Shown piece by piece: positions 35,295 to 42,881 of a stretch of 64,000 bases of DNA. The notes below the pieces were generated by a model, which made no database searches, was not told the DNA's origin, and worked only from the letters and a program-made list of their open reading frames with translations. Numbering within the stretch: the first letter of the stretch is position 1; each line of letters starts with the position of its first letter. The position numbers and the translations under genes are program-made. This stretch comes from Aliiroseovarius sp. Z3. Lineage in GTDB: Bacteria > Pseudomonadota > Alphaproteobacteria > Rhodobacterales > Rhodobacteraceae. Location: assembly GCF_029105185.1 (NCBI RefSeq), contig NZ_JAFMZK010000003.1, positions 1 through 64,000 of the forward strand, given 5' to 3'.

Positions 35295-36134
35295 ATGCCC
35301 CAACGTCGCACGGCTCAATTGATCGCCATGTTTGCCACTTCCGTGGTGCTTATCAGCTGCGGAACGACGTATGAGATGCCAAAGGTCAACGAGACTGTGA
35401 CAAGCCGGGCGAACAGCCTTTTTGCCCAAGCGAAGTCAGCACCGCCCCGCACGCTGGCCAGCCCGTCCACCGGCACCGCACGATTTCACCGTGTGGCGCG
35501 GCGGGTACAGCCCGTCGCACGAAAACTGTGCGAAACGGAATTGGCGCAAGGCAAAAACATAGATTGCAACGTTCGGATCGAGATTGACACCGAGATGGAG
35601 GTGCGGAACGCCTATTTCACTTACCTGGAGAAAAACAATCAAAAACCTGTCATCCGATTCTCGGTTCCGATACTGCGCGATGCTGCAAGTGACGATGAGG
35701 TGGCTTTTGTCATGGGCCACGAATACGGACACCTGATCGGTCAACACATCCAGAAGGGCGAACAGCAGGCGATGGCGGGCGCACTGATCCTTGGGGCCAT
35801 CGCGGCCTATGGGAATGCGCAGGCGGCATCGGTGGGGGCCTACTACGACCCCAACAGCGTAGACAACTCGGTCCGTTTGGGCGCCGCCTTGGGGCAAAGG
35901 GCCTTTTCGCAGACCTATGAGCTGGAAAGCGACATGATCGGCACACGCATAGCGGCAGCTGCAGGCTATGACCCTGTAAAAGGTGCACAATTCTTCGCGC
36001 GGGACGAGGCAGCGCGGTCCTCTGCCGGTCAGTTGTCGTTCTGGGGCACCCACCCGGCAGACGAAAAACGGATGGAGATCGTGATCGCAACGATGGAGCA
36101 GATCAAGGCACAACGGGCACTAGCGCGAAAGTAA
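35295..36134 (+). CDS. M48-family metallopeptidase lipoprotein
   Basis: The 279-residue protein has a lipoprotein signal peptide (MFATSVVLISCG, lipidated Cys near residue 23). An M48 peptidase domain carries the zinc motif VMGHEYGHLIGQH near residues 138-150 and the third ligand in YELESDMIG near 215. M48 exopeptidases of this type (LoiP/YggG-like) act in periplasmic quality control. AAAGGA precedes the ATG and a terminator follows. Homologues are common in Roseobacters, so this may be core DNA between accessory insertions. Confidence 0.88.
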   Translation: MPQRRTAQLIAMFATSVVLISCGTTYEMPKVNETVTSRANSLFAQAKSAPPRTLASPSTGTARFHRVARRVQPVARKLCETELAQGKNIDCNVRIEIDTEMEVRNAYFTYLEKNNQKPVIRFSVPILRDAASDDEVAFVMGHEYGHLIGQHIQKGEQQAMAGALILGAIAAYGNAQAASVGAYYDPNSVDNSVRLGAALGQRAFSQTYELESDMIGTRIAAAAGYDPVKGAQFFARDEAARSSAGQLSFWGTHPADEKRMEIVIATMEQIKAQRALARK

Positions 36135-36150
36135 CTCAGGCTAGACAAAA

Positions 36151-36189
36151 AAGGGGCTGTCTGGGTCAATCAATAACCCGAAGCCCCTT
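36151..36189 (+). terminator. Hairpin after M48 peptidase gene
   Basis: AAGGGGCT (36151-36158) pairs with AGCCCCTT (36182-36189), with an inner GGGT/ACCC helix. It lies 16 bp past the stop. From 36190 to 36441 I see no gene, only the probable promoter region of the next gene. Confidence 0.7.
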
Positions 36190-36441
36190 GTGTACCCAAT
36201 ATGTGGAGTACATAGTTTCAGGTGTTGGCGCGCTATGCGATTGGCATTCAACTAGAAGCGTATTGTAAAGCAGACGGTACTCAACGACTGTCCGCACCAT
36301 CGACGGCACACCGCGCTGTTGTATTTCCACATTGGCTTTGTCGATCCTTGGCAGGGATTGGAGATCGCCTAAAGGTTGACGGATGTAATTTCTTTCTGTT
36401 TCAATGCTTTGGAGTAGTTTTGAAATCTAAGGAATTAAAGC

Positions 36442-37803
36442 ATGAGCACCGAACAACTTCCTGATTATCTCAAGCAAGGTGAATCCGCACGGTTGTTCCC
36501 GGTTTTGTCAACGACATCAAAAGAAGGTCGCACAACCTCAATAGTACTCGCATGTCTTTGTAGGATTGATGAATTCGGTGCACAGCTTCTGGCATCGGTC
36601 GGGCAAAAAGTCGGCAAGCGTGCTACAATCGAAACCTTCACAGAAGTTGTTTTCCAAAAGCAGTCGGCGGCTATTAAAGACCGCCCAGATGGATTGATCA
36701 CCTTAAAGGTCGGAAGTCGCCAATGGCGTGCGCTTGTCGAAGCAAAGATCGGGAACAGTGAACTCGACCCTGATCAAATTGAACGCTACCGCGTTCTTGC
36801 AAAAGACAATGACGTGGACTGTGTTATCTCAATCTCTAACCAGTTCGCTACATCACCTGACAGTCATCCCATTGAGGCGGTTCGCAAGAGTAGGTCTAGA
36901 ATTCCCGTTTTCCATTGGTCGTGGATGCATATTTTGACGACTGCCGATTTGCTTGTGTCTGGCGAAGATGTTGCCGATGTTGATCAGCTTTTGCTTCTCA
37001 ATGAACTTCGCCGCTTCCTGACACATGAGAGTGCAGGAGTGAAAGGCTTTGACCGTATGCCAAAGGAATGGTCAGAGCTGAACAAGCTCATTTCCAGCGG
37101 TGGCGCAGTCCCTGCAAAGTCACCAATGGTTCAAGTTGTTCTGGAAGCGTGGCATCAGGAAACGCGCGACCTGTCGCTAATCCTAAGCCGAATGACAGGC
37201 ATGACGGTTTCAGAAAAGCTGCCCCGAAAACATATGGGTAATCCCACTCAGCGCCAGAAAGACGAATTGAACAATCTACGCGAAAAACACTGTCTGAATT
37301 GCACTTTGGCTATCCCTGATGCAGCTGCTCCTGTTGATGTGACAGCAGACGTGATGCGCCGCTCGGTCGATGTGGGTATGACTTTACGCGCACCGGACGA
37401 CAAGAAAACCACTAAGGCGCGTGTCAATTGGCTGCTCCGCCAGATCAAGAGTTCAGAAACAGAGGGTTTGTTCATTCGTTTATTCTGGCCGGGAACTAGC
37501 GAACCAACGCAGTACTCAGTTGCAGAACTTCGAGAGAACCCGGAACTATCGTCAACTGGCAAAGAGCACCTTACTGTGAACGGGTTTCACGTATTCCTAT
37601 CCGAGAGGCTTGGAGCGAAATTCACGCAGCAAACCAATTTCATTGCCGAGTTGGAAAGGGTTGTGCCCAAGTTTTATGGAGAAACAGGCGCAAACTTGTC
37701 TGCTTGGCTGCGTAAAGCTCCTCAAATCAAGTCTGAACGCTCAACCGGTCAAGATGTTTCACCTAGCGGGATAGCTGAAGATGCTGAGAGCTTTGAGACA
37801 TGA
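36442..37803 (+). CDS. PD-(D/E)XK nuclease-like protein
   Basis: The 453-residue protein is not a family I can name. Its N-terminal 130 residues show a PD-(D/E)XK core: IETFTEVVF (Glu68), RPDGLITLKVG (Asp83), WRALVEAKIG (Glu100 and Lys102) and DQIERYRVLA (motif IV). The next part (DCVISISNQFATSPD, PVFHWSWMHILTTADLL) fits the end of a restriction-nuclease-like fold. The C-terminal 250 residues have no recognised motif. The gene is AT-richer than its neighbours, overlaps the next gene by four bases, and lies 640 bp from a tRNA-Lys attachment-site copy. This fits a stand-alone defence or modification nuclease (inference). Confidence 0.6.
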   Translation: MSTEQLPDYLKQGESARLFPVLSTTSKEGRTTSIVLACLCRIDEFGAQLLASVGQKVGKRATIETFTEVVFQKQSAAIKDRPDGLITLKVGSRQWRALVEAKIGNSELDPDQIERYRVLAKDNDVDCVISISNQFATSPDSHPIEAVRKSRSRIPVFHWSWMHILTTADLLVSGEDVADVDQLLLLNELRRFLTHESAGVKGFDRMPKEWSELNKLISSGGAVPAKSPMVQVVLEAWHQETRDLSLILSRMTGMTVSEKLPRKHMGNPTQRQKDELNNLREKHCLNCTLAIPDAAAPVDVTADVMRRSVDVGMTLRAPDDKKTTKARVNWLLRQIKSSETEGLFIRLFWPGTSEPTQYSVAELRENPELSSTGKEHLTVNGFHVFLSERLGAKFTQQTNFIAELERVVPKFYGETGANLSAWLRKAPQIKSERSTGQDVSPSGIAEDAESFET

Positions 37804-38267
37804 GATTGTTAAAGTGGTTGCTGAGAATAATCGGGGCTGGGTTCATTTGCGTGTTTCTCATTGCCGCATACGGTAGCTATCGTGGCGGGTATTATTCTAT
37901 GCCCGTGCTAAAAGATGGAGAGTATCCAGTTTCTTTCAAAAACGGATTGCGCGCGATTGTGGTTGATGTGGATGTCCCTATTTACAAAAGATCGCAGGCA
38001 CGATCCCAGTCGCAGTTCTTCAGACGGCTATCGACCGCCACCCCGGATCGGCGCTATATCGGCATCCCTTATCAAGTAGCCTCATGGTTTGAGGACCGAT
38101 GGTCATATTGTCGTGCACCGTCAGATGCAGAGGCAAATGCAATCAGGGACTCAATGCCTCAAGAAATGAAAACGAGAATGACTGGTGCACGCCTTGATGC
38201 AGTATGCACCATAGATTCAGATGGAGAGACCATCCCCCGTGGATTGGTGTTTTCGGTACCAAGGTAG
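37800..38267 (+). CDS. Small membrane-anchored protein coupled to PD-(D/E)XK gene
   Basis: The 155-residue protein has one N-terminal membrane helix (LLRIIGAGFICVFLIAAYGS) and an extracytoplasmic domain of about 125 residues with two cysteines (WSYCRAPSD and DAVCTIDSD) that could form a disulfide. No family is recognised. Its ATG overlaps the nuclease-like gene's stop (ATGA), so the two are translated together and probably act together. Confidence 0.6.
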   Translation: MRLLKWLLRIIGAGFICVFLIAAYGSYRGGYYSMPVLKDGEYPVSFKNGLRAIVVDVDVPIYKRSQARSQSQFFRRLSTATPDRRYIGIPYQVASWFEDRWSYCRAPSDAEANAIRDSMPQEMKTRMTGARLDAVCTIDSDGETIPRGLVFSVPR

Positions 38268-38391
38268 CTGCAACTGCTGCATACCTCATAAACAAACGAA
38301 TCGAGACTGCGTTGCAGATCAGTCACGCCGCATTAGTAAACGTCTCGACTTCCACTGCTTCCGTATAGCTTCCGGCAGACAGACAGACGAA

Positions 38392-38413
38392 AGCCGCGCA
38401 CGATGGCGCGGCT
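38392..38413 (+). terminator. Hairpin after the nuclease/membrane pair
   Basis: AGCCGCGC and GCGCGGCT form a perfect 8-bp stem with a 6-nt loop, about 125 bp past the second gene and 30 bp before the attachment repeat. No T tract. Confidence 0.5.
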
Positions 38414-38439
38414 CGTAACATCTTGATATTTAAGATGAA

Positions 38440-38488
38440 AGTGGTGAGCCGTGAAGGATTCGAACCTTCGACCCACTGATTAAAAGTC
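38440..38488 (-). other. Island attachment site copy: 3' part of tRNA-Lys
   Basis: These 49 bases are identical to 50836-50884, the 3' half of the intact tRNA-Lys(TTT) gene, from the anticodon loop through CCA on the minus strand. The sequence diverges right after AAAAGTC. It is the distal att copy left by site-specific integration. Confidence 0.92.
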
Positions 38489-38590
38489 CGAAGCATGCTA
38501 ACTTCTACAGACTTACCCTAGCTGTCCACGGCTTTCCACAGTTATTCGATTAAGCCTCTATTAGCTATGATTTTTCAGCCCAGTTTTAGT

Positions 38591-38671
38591 TGTCCCCTGA
38601 TCAAAATGCGTCTATAGTCGTCCATGATGATCCGCCACAATCCGGGTCATTTTGTCCCCCAGTTGTCCCCC
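38591..38671. promoter_or_regulatory. Integrase arm-type sites, left end
   Basis: TGTCCCCC occurs at 38653-38660 and again at 38664-38671, 11 bp apart (one helical turn), with a TGTCCCCT at 38591. The same pair with the same spacing occurs at the right end of the island. Confidence 0.6.
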
Positions 38672-38685
38672 AATAGGCGCGGAGT

Positions 38686-39909
38686 ATGAAAAAGGAACTG
38701 ACAGACCGTTTTCTCAGGTCACTTAAACCGCCCGCAACTGGAAGGGTCGAAATATCTGACACAAGGCGTCCCGGCTTGAGATTTCGACTTTCTGAAACTG
38801 GTCGCGCGGTCTGGATGTATGAAAAGCGCATCAAAGGTGGACTCAAGCGCAAACACACGCTTGGAACATGGCCGGAACCCATTGGGCTTTCAGAGGCGCG
38901 CGCGATGGCGCTGGAACTTGAAGCCGAGGCTGCAAAGGGGATTGATCGTATTGAAATTGCAGAGGCGCAGCGGATCAAGGAAGAAACCGCGACGGCAGAA
39001 GCGATCAGCATAGCAGACGCAATATCTGCATATGATGACCTGCACTTGAATAACCTTAGAACCGGATCTGAGCGCAAAAGGCAGTTGGAGTCCGCCCTCA
39101 GAGATCACTTGAATCTTCCTGTCGCTAGCTTGCGGCGCTCGATGGCTCAGACGGCGATTGATGCCAAGGCCCGTGAAGGACGATTGGTTTACGCCAACAG
39201 GATTAGGGCAGCACTCAAGGCATTTACCCACTGGTGCTGGAAACGCGGATACTTGGCTGAGGATATTGGTGCATCGCTTTCGAAGGCGGTTCGCGAAACG
39301 GCGCGTGAACGTGTTTTGTCTGTTGGTGAAATTCGAGAAATCTGGACAGCTTCCTTTGAGATGGGAGACCTTTGGGGGCCATTCTTCAGACTGCTGCTTT
39401 TGACAGCGCAGAGGCGTGGTGAAATTCTCAATCTCAAGCAGTCCGAAATCGACTTTGACCGCTCAAGAATTGTTAAGCCAGGGTCACTGACCAAAAATGG
39501 CAAGGCGCATATCACACACCTGTCTGAGCCTGCATTGCTTGAGGTTCGGCTAAGAGTTGAATGCACCCAAGATGAACAAGAGACAGACCTTCTGTTTACG
39601 ACTACAGGAAAGACACCGGTTTCGGGTGTCAGCAAAGCTAAAGCCCGCCTCGACAAGCTGCTTGGGGAGGATTTCGAACCATGGCGCATTCACGACATTC
39701 GCACCGCGTTTGCAACCGCGATGGCTGATGCGGGTGTCGCGGAAGCGATTGCCGACCGTGTGCTTAACCACTCGGCCAGCGGATCGGCCCCAAGCGCCGT
39801 TGCACGGGTCTACAACCAATCAGAACTCCTACCGCAACGCGCCGCTGCATTGGATCGGTGGTCTGACATTGTGTCGGGAAAAGCATCTCTTGTTGTCCGA
39901 ATGGCATAA
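38686..39909 (+). CDS. int: Tyrosine-type island integrase
   Basis: The 407-residue protein has an N-terminal DUF4102-type arm-binding region (TDRFLRSLKPPATGRVEISD and WMYEKRIKGGLKRKHTLGTW), a core-binding helix bundle (residues about 110-190) and a catalytic domain. Catalytic residues show in LLTAQRRGEILNLKQSEIDF (Arg), WRIHDIRTAFATAMA (His-x-x-Arg), VLNHS (His) and ARVYNQSE (Tyr nucleophile). It catalyses integration at tRNA-Lys, as its position 200 bp from the att copy shows. Confidence 0.93.
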   Translation: MKKELTDRFLRSLKPPATGRVEISDTRRPGLRFRLSETGRAVWMYEKRIKGGLKRKHTLGTWPEPIGLSEARAMALELEAEAAKGIDRIEIAEAQRIKEETATAEAISIADAISAYDDLHLNNLRTGSERKRQLESALRDHLNLPVASLRRSMAQTAIDAKAREGRLVYANRIRAALKAFTHWCWKRGYLAEDIGASLSKAVRETARERVLSVGEIREIWTASFEMGDLWGPFFRLLLLTAQRRGEILNLKQSEIDFDRSRIVKPGSLTKNGKAHITHLSEPALLEVRLRVECTQDEQETDLLFTTTGKTPVSGVSKAKARLDKLLGEDFEPWRIHDIRTAFATAMADAGVAEAIADRVLNHSASGSAPSAVARVYNQSELLPQRAAALDRWSDIVSGKASLVVRMA

Positions 39910-39911
39910 TT

Positions 39912-40607
39912 ATGGATTACGACAGTTACGAAAGAACAAAGTTAGAGATGGAACAAGTGTTGCAGAAGCACCTTCCCTGTATTGAAGATGTGCAGGAAGC
40001 AACCCGACATCTGCTTTCCGATTTTAGCATTTCTACGGCAATGGAAAAACTGGATCGCGAAGACAAACCGCCAGAGAAGGACATCGAAAATTTGGCTTTG
40101 GTGGCAAGATCCCTCAACAAGGCCGCAAAACACTTAAGGCTCGTCGGCATGCACGGCAGCGCCGACATGGCAAATTTAGTGCAGGAATTGCGCTTGAGCG
40201 GATGGGGAATTGGGATTGGAATCTCCGGCTCATCTGAGCCTGCACGAGATATACTCGTGGAACTGATCGAGAAAATTGAAACCCATATCTCGGCAGTCCG
40301 TAATTCCGTTGATCCACACGGGAAATCTATCAACACAGCTTTCGGCGAGGGGCCTGCATTTGAGAAGTTCAGTGGAGTAGGCAAACAAAGAAAATCTGCC
40401 GCTCGTGATTTCGCGACCGAACTGGCAATCCTGTTCAACAGGACAACCGGAAAAAAACCTACCGTAAGCACCGACCCATACCGAAGCAATCTAGCATATG
40501 GCCCATTCCTAGATTTGGTAACGGACGCGTTCAATGCAGTTGAGATAAATGCAAGCGCGGAGGTTTGGGCGCGAGAAGCATGTAAGGAATTTTTGAACAA
40601 AAAATAG
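39912..40607 (+). CDS. Hypothetical island protein
   Basis: The 231-residue, mostly helical protein is not recognised. It has ENLALVARSLNKAAKHLRLV, then LVELIEKIETHISAVRNSVD and a C-terminal YGPFLDLVTDAFNAVEI. It starts right after the integrase stop and is probably co-transcribed. It may be island cargo. Confidence 0.7.
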   Translation: MDYDSYERTKLEMEQVLQKHLPCIEDVQEATRHLLSDFSISTAMEKLDREDKPPEKDIENLALVARSLNKAAKHLRLVGMHGSADMANLVQELRLSGWGIGIGISGSSEPARDILVELIEKIETHISAVRNSVDPHGKSINTAFGEGPAFEKFSGVGKQRKSAARDFATELAILFNRTTGKKPTVSTDPYRSNLAYGPFLDLVTDAFNAVEINASAEVWAREACKEFLNKK

Positions 40608-40710
40608 CTGAAAGCTCCTTTATACGACCCTTAGACTATCTGTGAGGATGCCCTCACATCCGCAAGAAGCAGGGGATTTAGCTCGCTGCGAGCGGAGTAT
40701 GGAGGGCGTA

Positions 40711-40899
40711 ATGACCAAGCGTTTCTTTAAAATTTCGGAAGCCGTCGAATACAGCGGTCACAGCCGCAGTGTGTTGTATGAAGCTAACAAGCGCGGCGCG
40801 CTGGTATTCACCAAATTCGGCGGAGCCACCCGTATCGAGAAGGCCGACCTTGACGCCTATCTTGATGCAACGGGCGTCAAAACCGATGCAGCCGCATAA
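40711..40899 (+). CDS. Excisionase/AlpA-like helix-turn-helix protein
   Basis: The 62-residue protein reads MTKRFFKISEAVEYSGHSRS, VLYEANKRGALVFTKFGGAT and RIEKADLDAYLDATG, the winged MerR-like fold of excisionases and AlpA. ATGGAGGG precedes the ATG. It probably directs excision or activates island genes. Confidence 0.82.
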   Translation: MTKRFFKISEAVEYSGHSRSVLYEANKRGALVFTKFGGATRIEKADLDAYLDATGVKTDAAA

Positions 40900-40904
40900 G
40901 AAAA

Positions 40905-40930
40905 CCCCAGCCGGATTGTCCGAACTGGGG
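40905..40930. other. Hairpin between xis-like gene and next operon
   Basis: CCCCAG and CTGGGG pair, with CCGGA/TCCG-like inner pairing. On the minus strand it is followed by TTTTC, so it could stop antisense transcription; on the plus strand it is a leader hairpin. Confidence 0.4.
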
Positions 40931-41004
40931 CTATTCTCTCGCGTGACTGCAAGGAGCATAGGGCAGTTTGGCCGATCCTTCAACTCCGAAGGAGATACAG
41001 GCTA

Positions 41005-41361
41005 ATGACTGAAACCAACCAAAACCCACCGAGCAACGCCCAGCGCATCATGCGCGTGGCCGACCTCCCATCAGACCGTAAGCCCGCGCGGTATGAAATC
41101 CGCAACGGCGACAGCAAGCCCCGCATTGTGACGCTGGACAAGCGCAAGCGTCAGATTGTGGACTTGTTGATCAGCGCACCGGTCTATTGCGCTTCTCCCG
41201 TTCGCTTGTCTGATGTGGTGCACATCCTGAAACGCGACTACGGCCTTGAGGTCGATACCAAATACTATCCCGGCAACCCGATCACGGGTGCGGGGGCGTA
41301 TGGCGTCTATTTCCTCACCTCCGACATTCGCAGGATTGACGATTGCGAGGTGGCGGCATGA
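41005..41361 (+). CDS. Hypothetical island protein, possible winged helix
   Basis: The 118-residue protein has KRKRQIVDLLISAPVYCASP, VRLSDVVHILKRDYGLEVDT and GAGAYGVYFLTSDIRRID. The spacing resembles a winged helix-turn-helix, but no family is named. GAAGGAG precedes the start and its stop overlaps the next small gene. Confidence 0.7.
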   Translation: MTETNQNPPSNAQRIMRVADLPSDRKPARYEIRNGDSKPRIVTLDKRKRQIVDLLISAPVYCASPVRLSDVVHILKRDYGLEVDTKYYPGNPITGAGAYGVYFLTSDIRRIDDCEVAA

Positions 41362-41495
41362 AGACCTTGCACCAATCCCGCCCGACGCCTCGTGACCTGC
41401 AGGCGCGTCGTGTGCGCTGGCAGACCGGGTGTTCACCTTCAACCGCCCGCGTCATTGCGGGGCTTGCCTATGGAGGTATCACCCATGGCCGGTAA
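41358..41495 (+). CDS. Small island protein, 45 residues
   Basis: The frame starts MKTLHQSRPTPRDLQARRVR and ends GCSPSTARVIAGLAYGGITH GR in two stretches. The start overlaps the preceding stop (ATGA) and the end overlaps the PC4 gene start, so it sits in a tightly coupled run. Basic, with an Ala/Gly-rich tail. Function unknown. Confidence 0.6.
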   Translation: MKTLHQSRPTPRDLQARRVRWQTGCSPSTARVIAGLAYGGITHGR

Positions 41496-41742
41496 CAGTT
41501 CCAAACTCATTGCGACCATTCGCAAGAACGGCAAACAGGAGCTTCGCGTGTCTCTGGATCGCTTCCAGGGGCACGACCTGATCAACATGCGCGTCTGGTT
41601 CGAAGCCGAAGACGGAGACATGCGCCCCGGCAAACAGGGCGTTTCGATCCGCACCGCGCTTTTGCCTGAATTGGCCCGTGCATTGGAGGATGCAGGCAAG
41701 GCCGCTTCCATGGGGGAAACTGACCCAAAGGAGGCTGCTTAG
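41485..41742 (+). CDS. PC4/p15-type single-strand nucleic-acid-binding protein
   Basis: The 85-residue protein has LIATIRKNGKQELRVSLDRF, LINMRVWFEAEDGDMRPGKQ and GVSIRTALLPELARALEDAG, the beta-strand and helix layout of the transcriptional coactivator p15 (PC4) domain. PC4 proteins in bacteria and phages bind single-stranded DNA. GGAGG lies 8 bp before ATG 41485. Its place just before the replication-like gene suggests a role in island replication. Confidence 0.78.
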   Translation: MAGNSSKLIATIRKNGKQELRVSLDRFQGHDLINMRVWFEAEDGDMRPGKQGVSIRTALLPELARALEDAGKAASMGETDPKEAA

Positions 41743-42417
41743 ATGGCTGCTCCATACAAAGGCAAGAAAAAGGGGGCTGGGCGGTTCGTCCAGCTTCCTG
41801 AATGGCTGTTAGCCTCTGAGGCATGGCAGACCATGAAACCCGGCCCACGCGCGCTCTATGTGGAGCTTAAACGACAATACAAGGGTGGCAACAATGGCGA
41901 CCTATTTCTGAGCCACCGGGACGCAGCTAAGGCGCTTTGTGTTGGTCGTGATACCGCCGCTGGATACTTTTCGGAACTGATCGAGCGCGGTTTTGTCATC
42001 GTCACCAAAGGTCATTGCCTTGGCCCGTCCGGTGTCGGGCAATCCGCCACCTATGCACTGACTGAAGAAGCATTGGACGGCAAGCCTGCCACCAAGGATT
42101 TCATGGCATGGAAAAAACAAAACCCCCGTAGGAAAACCCGACATTCCTTGGCAGGAAAATCCGACAGGGGGTGTCGGAAAATCCAACCTTTGCATGATCA
42201 AATGTCGGAAAATCCTACCGCTTTGGGCCGTTTTTGGGCGCTTACCGTGTCGGAAAATCCTGCCATATATACATCTAGCCATATCCCCCACGGTTTGCCG
42301 CCATTCCCCGACATGGAAAACGTAATCGTGTTTGGCGGTCAAAATCACTCCAACGAAAACGACAAAACTGCGCTGGGCCAAATCGGCCATGGCGAAAGCA
42401 AGGCGGTGCACCAATGA
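41743..42417 (+). CDS. Winged-helix replication-like protein with SENP/KSDR repeats
   Basis: The 224-residue protein has an N-terminal helix-turn-helix domain (FVQLPEWLLASEAWQTMKPG, ALYVELKRQYKGGNNGDLFL, LSHRDAAKALCVGRDTAAGY). Its low-complexity C-terminus repeats GKSDRG, SENPTAL and SENPAIY. The repeats are encoded by iteron-like DNA (42131-42260), a design seen in replication initiators whose origin lies inside their own gene. GNAT-like and phage-type genes follow with overlaps. Function as initiator is inferred. Confidence 0.65.
   Translation: MAAPYKGKKKGAGRFVQLPEWLLASEAWQTMKPGPRALYVELKRQYKGGNNGDLFLSHRDAAKALCVGRDTAAGYFSELIERGFVIVTKGHCLGPSGVGQSATYALTEEALDGKPATKDFMAWKKQNPRRKTRHSLAGKSDRGCRKIQPLHDQMSENPTALGRFWALTVSENPAIYTSSHIPHGLPPFPDMENVIVFGGQNHSNENDKTALGQIGHGESKAVHQ
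42131..42260. repeat. Iteron-like repeats inside the replication-like gene
   Basis: TGTCGGAAAATCC occurs at 42172-42184, 42203-42215 and 42248-42260. GGAAAACCCGACA and GGAAAATCCGACA, which share TGTCGG in inverted orientation, lie at 42131-42143 and 42154-42166. The unit spacing is 23, 31 and 45 bp. This is a candidate replication origin or autoregulatory site. Confidence 0.7.
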
Positions 42418-42881
42418 AAGACATTGTGGAAAAAAGCGGAGCCGTAAGGCAAGCGACCTACGCGGACATCCCGCTGTTGGTGGAACTGGCTCAGCCCATC
42501 CTTTCTTTGGATGACCCAAGCCGGGACGTGAGCGACATCGCCTCGCATTTTGCACGGCACATCGAGCGCGTGGGCTATGTCGTCCTTGTTTCAGAGCAGA
42601 GCTTTGCGATTGGCATTAATTCACAGGCTATGACCGGTGACGACACCACAGTTGCCGCGTTCACCTTGGCATGGGCCGAGAATGGGGCTTGGCCTGATCT
42701 GGTCTGGGCGGCTGAGGCATGGGCGGAAAGCATGGGGGCGAGGGAACTTCGGTTCGGGATCCTCTCGGACATCACAAAGGCGAAGGAAGAAATCTCGGCG
42801 CTGGGCTTTGGCCTTCAAAGCGTCTTCATGTCGCGCCCGGTCGAATATGGGGCGACCACAGCAAAGGATATCGAGCAATGA
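42414..42881 (+). CDS. GNAT-like acetyltransferase fold protein
   Basis: The 155-residue protein starts with a GNAT-like VRQATYADIPLLVELAQPIL and continues with a beta-rich middle (YVVLVSEQSFAIGINSQAM), WAESMGARELRFGIL and LGFGLQSVFMSRPV. The acetyl-CoA loop is weak, so it may be a structural relative. Coupled by 4-bp overlaps on both sides. Such genes occur beside virion protein genes in some podophages. Confidence 0.6.
   Translation: MKDIVEKSGAVRQATYADIPLLVELAQPILSLDDPSRDVSDIASHFARHIERVGYVVLVSEQSFAIGINSQAMTGDDTTVAAFTLAWAENGAWPDLVWAAEAWAESMGARELRFGILSDITKAKEEISALGFGLQSVFMSRPVEYGATTAKDIEQ

Noticed and set aside
42131-42260. Repeats as a CRISPR array
   Set aside because: Units are 13 bp, irregularly spaced, in both orientations and inside a coding gene; no cas genes are near.
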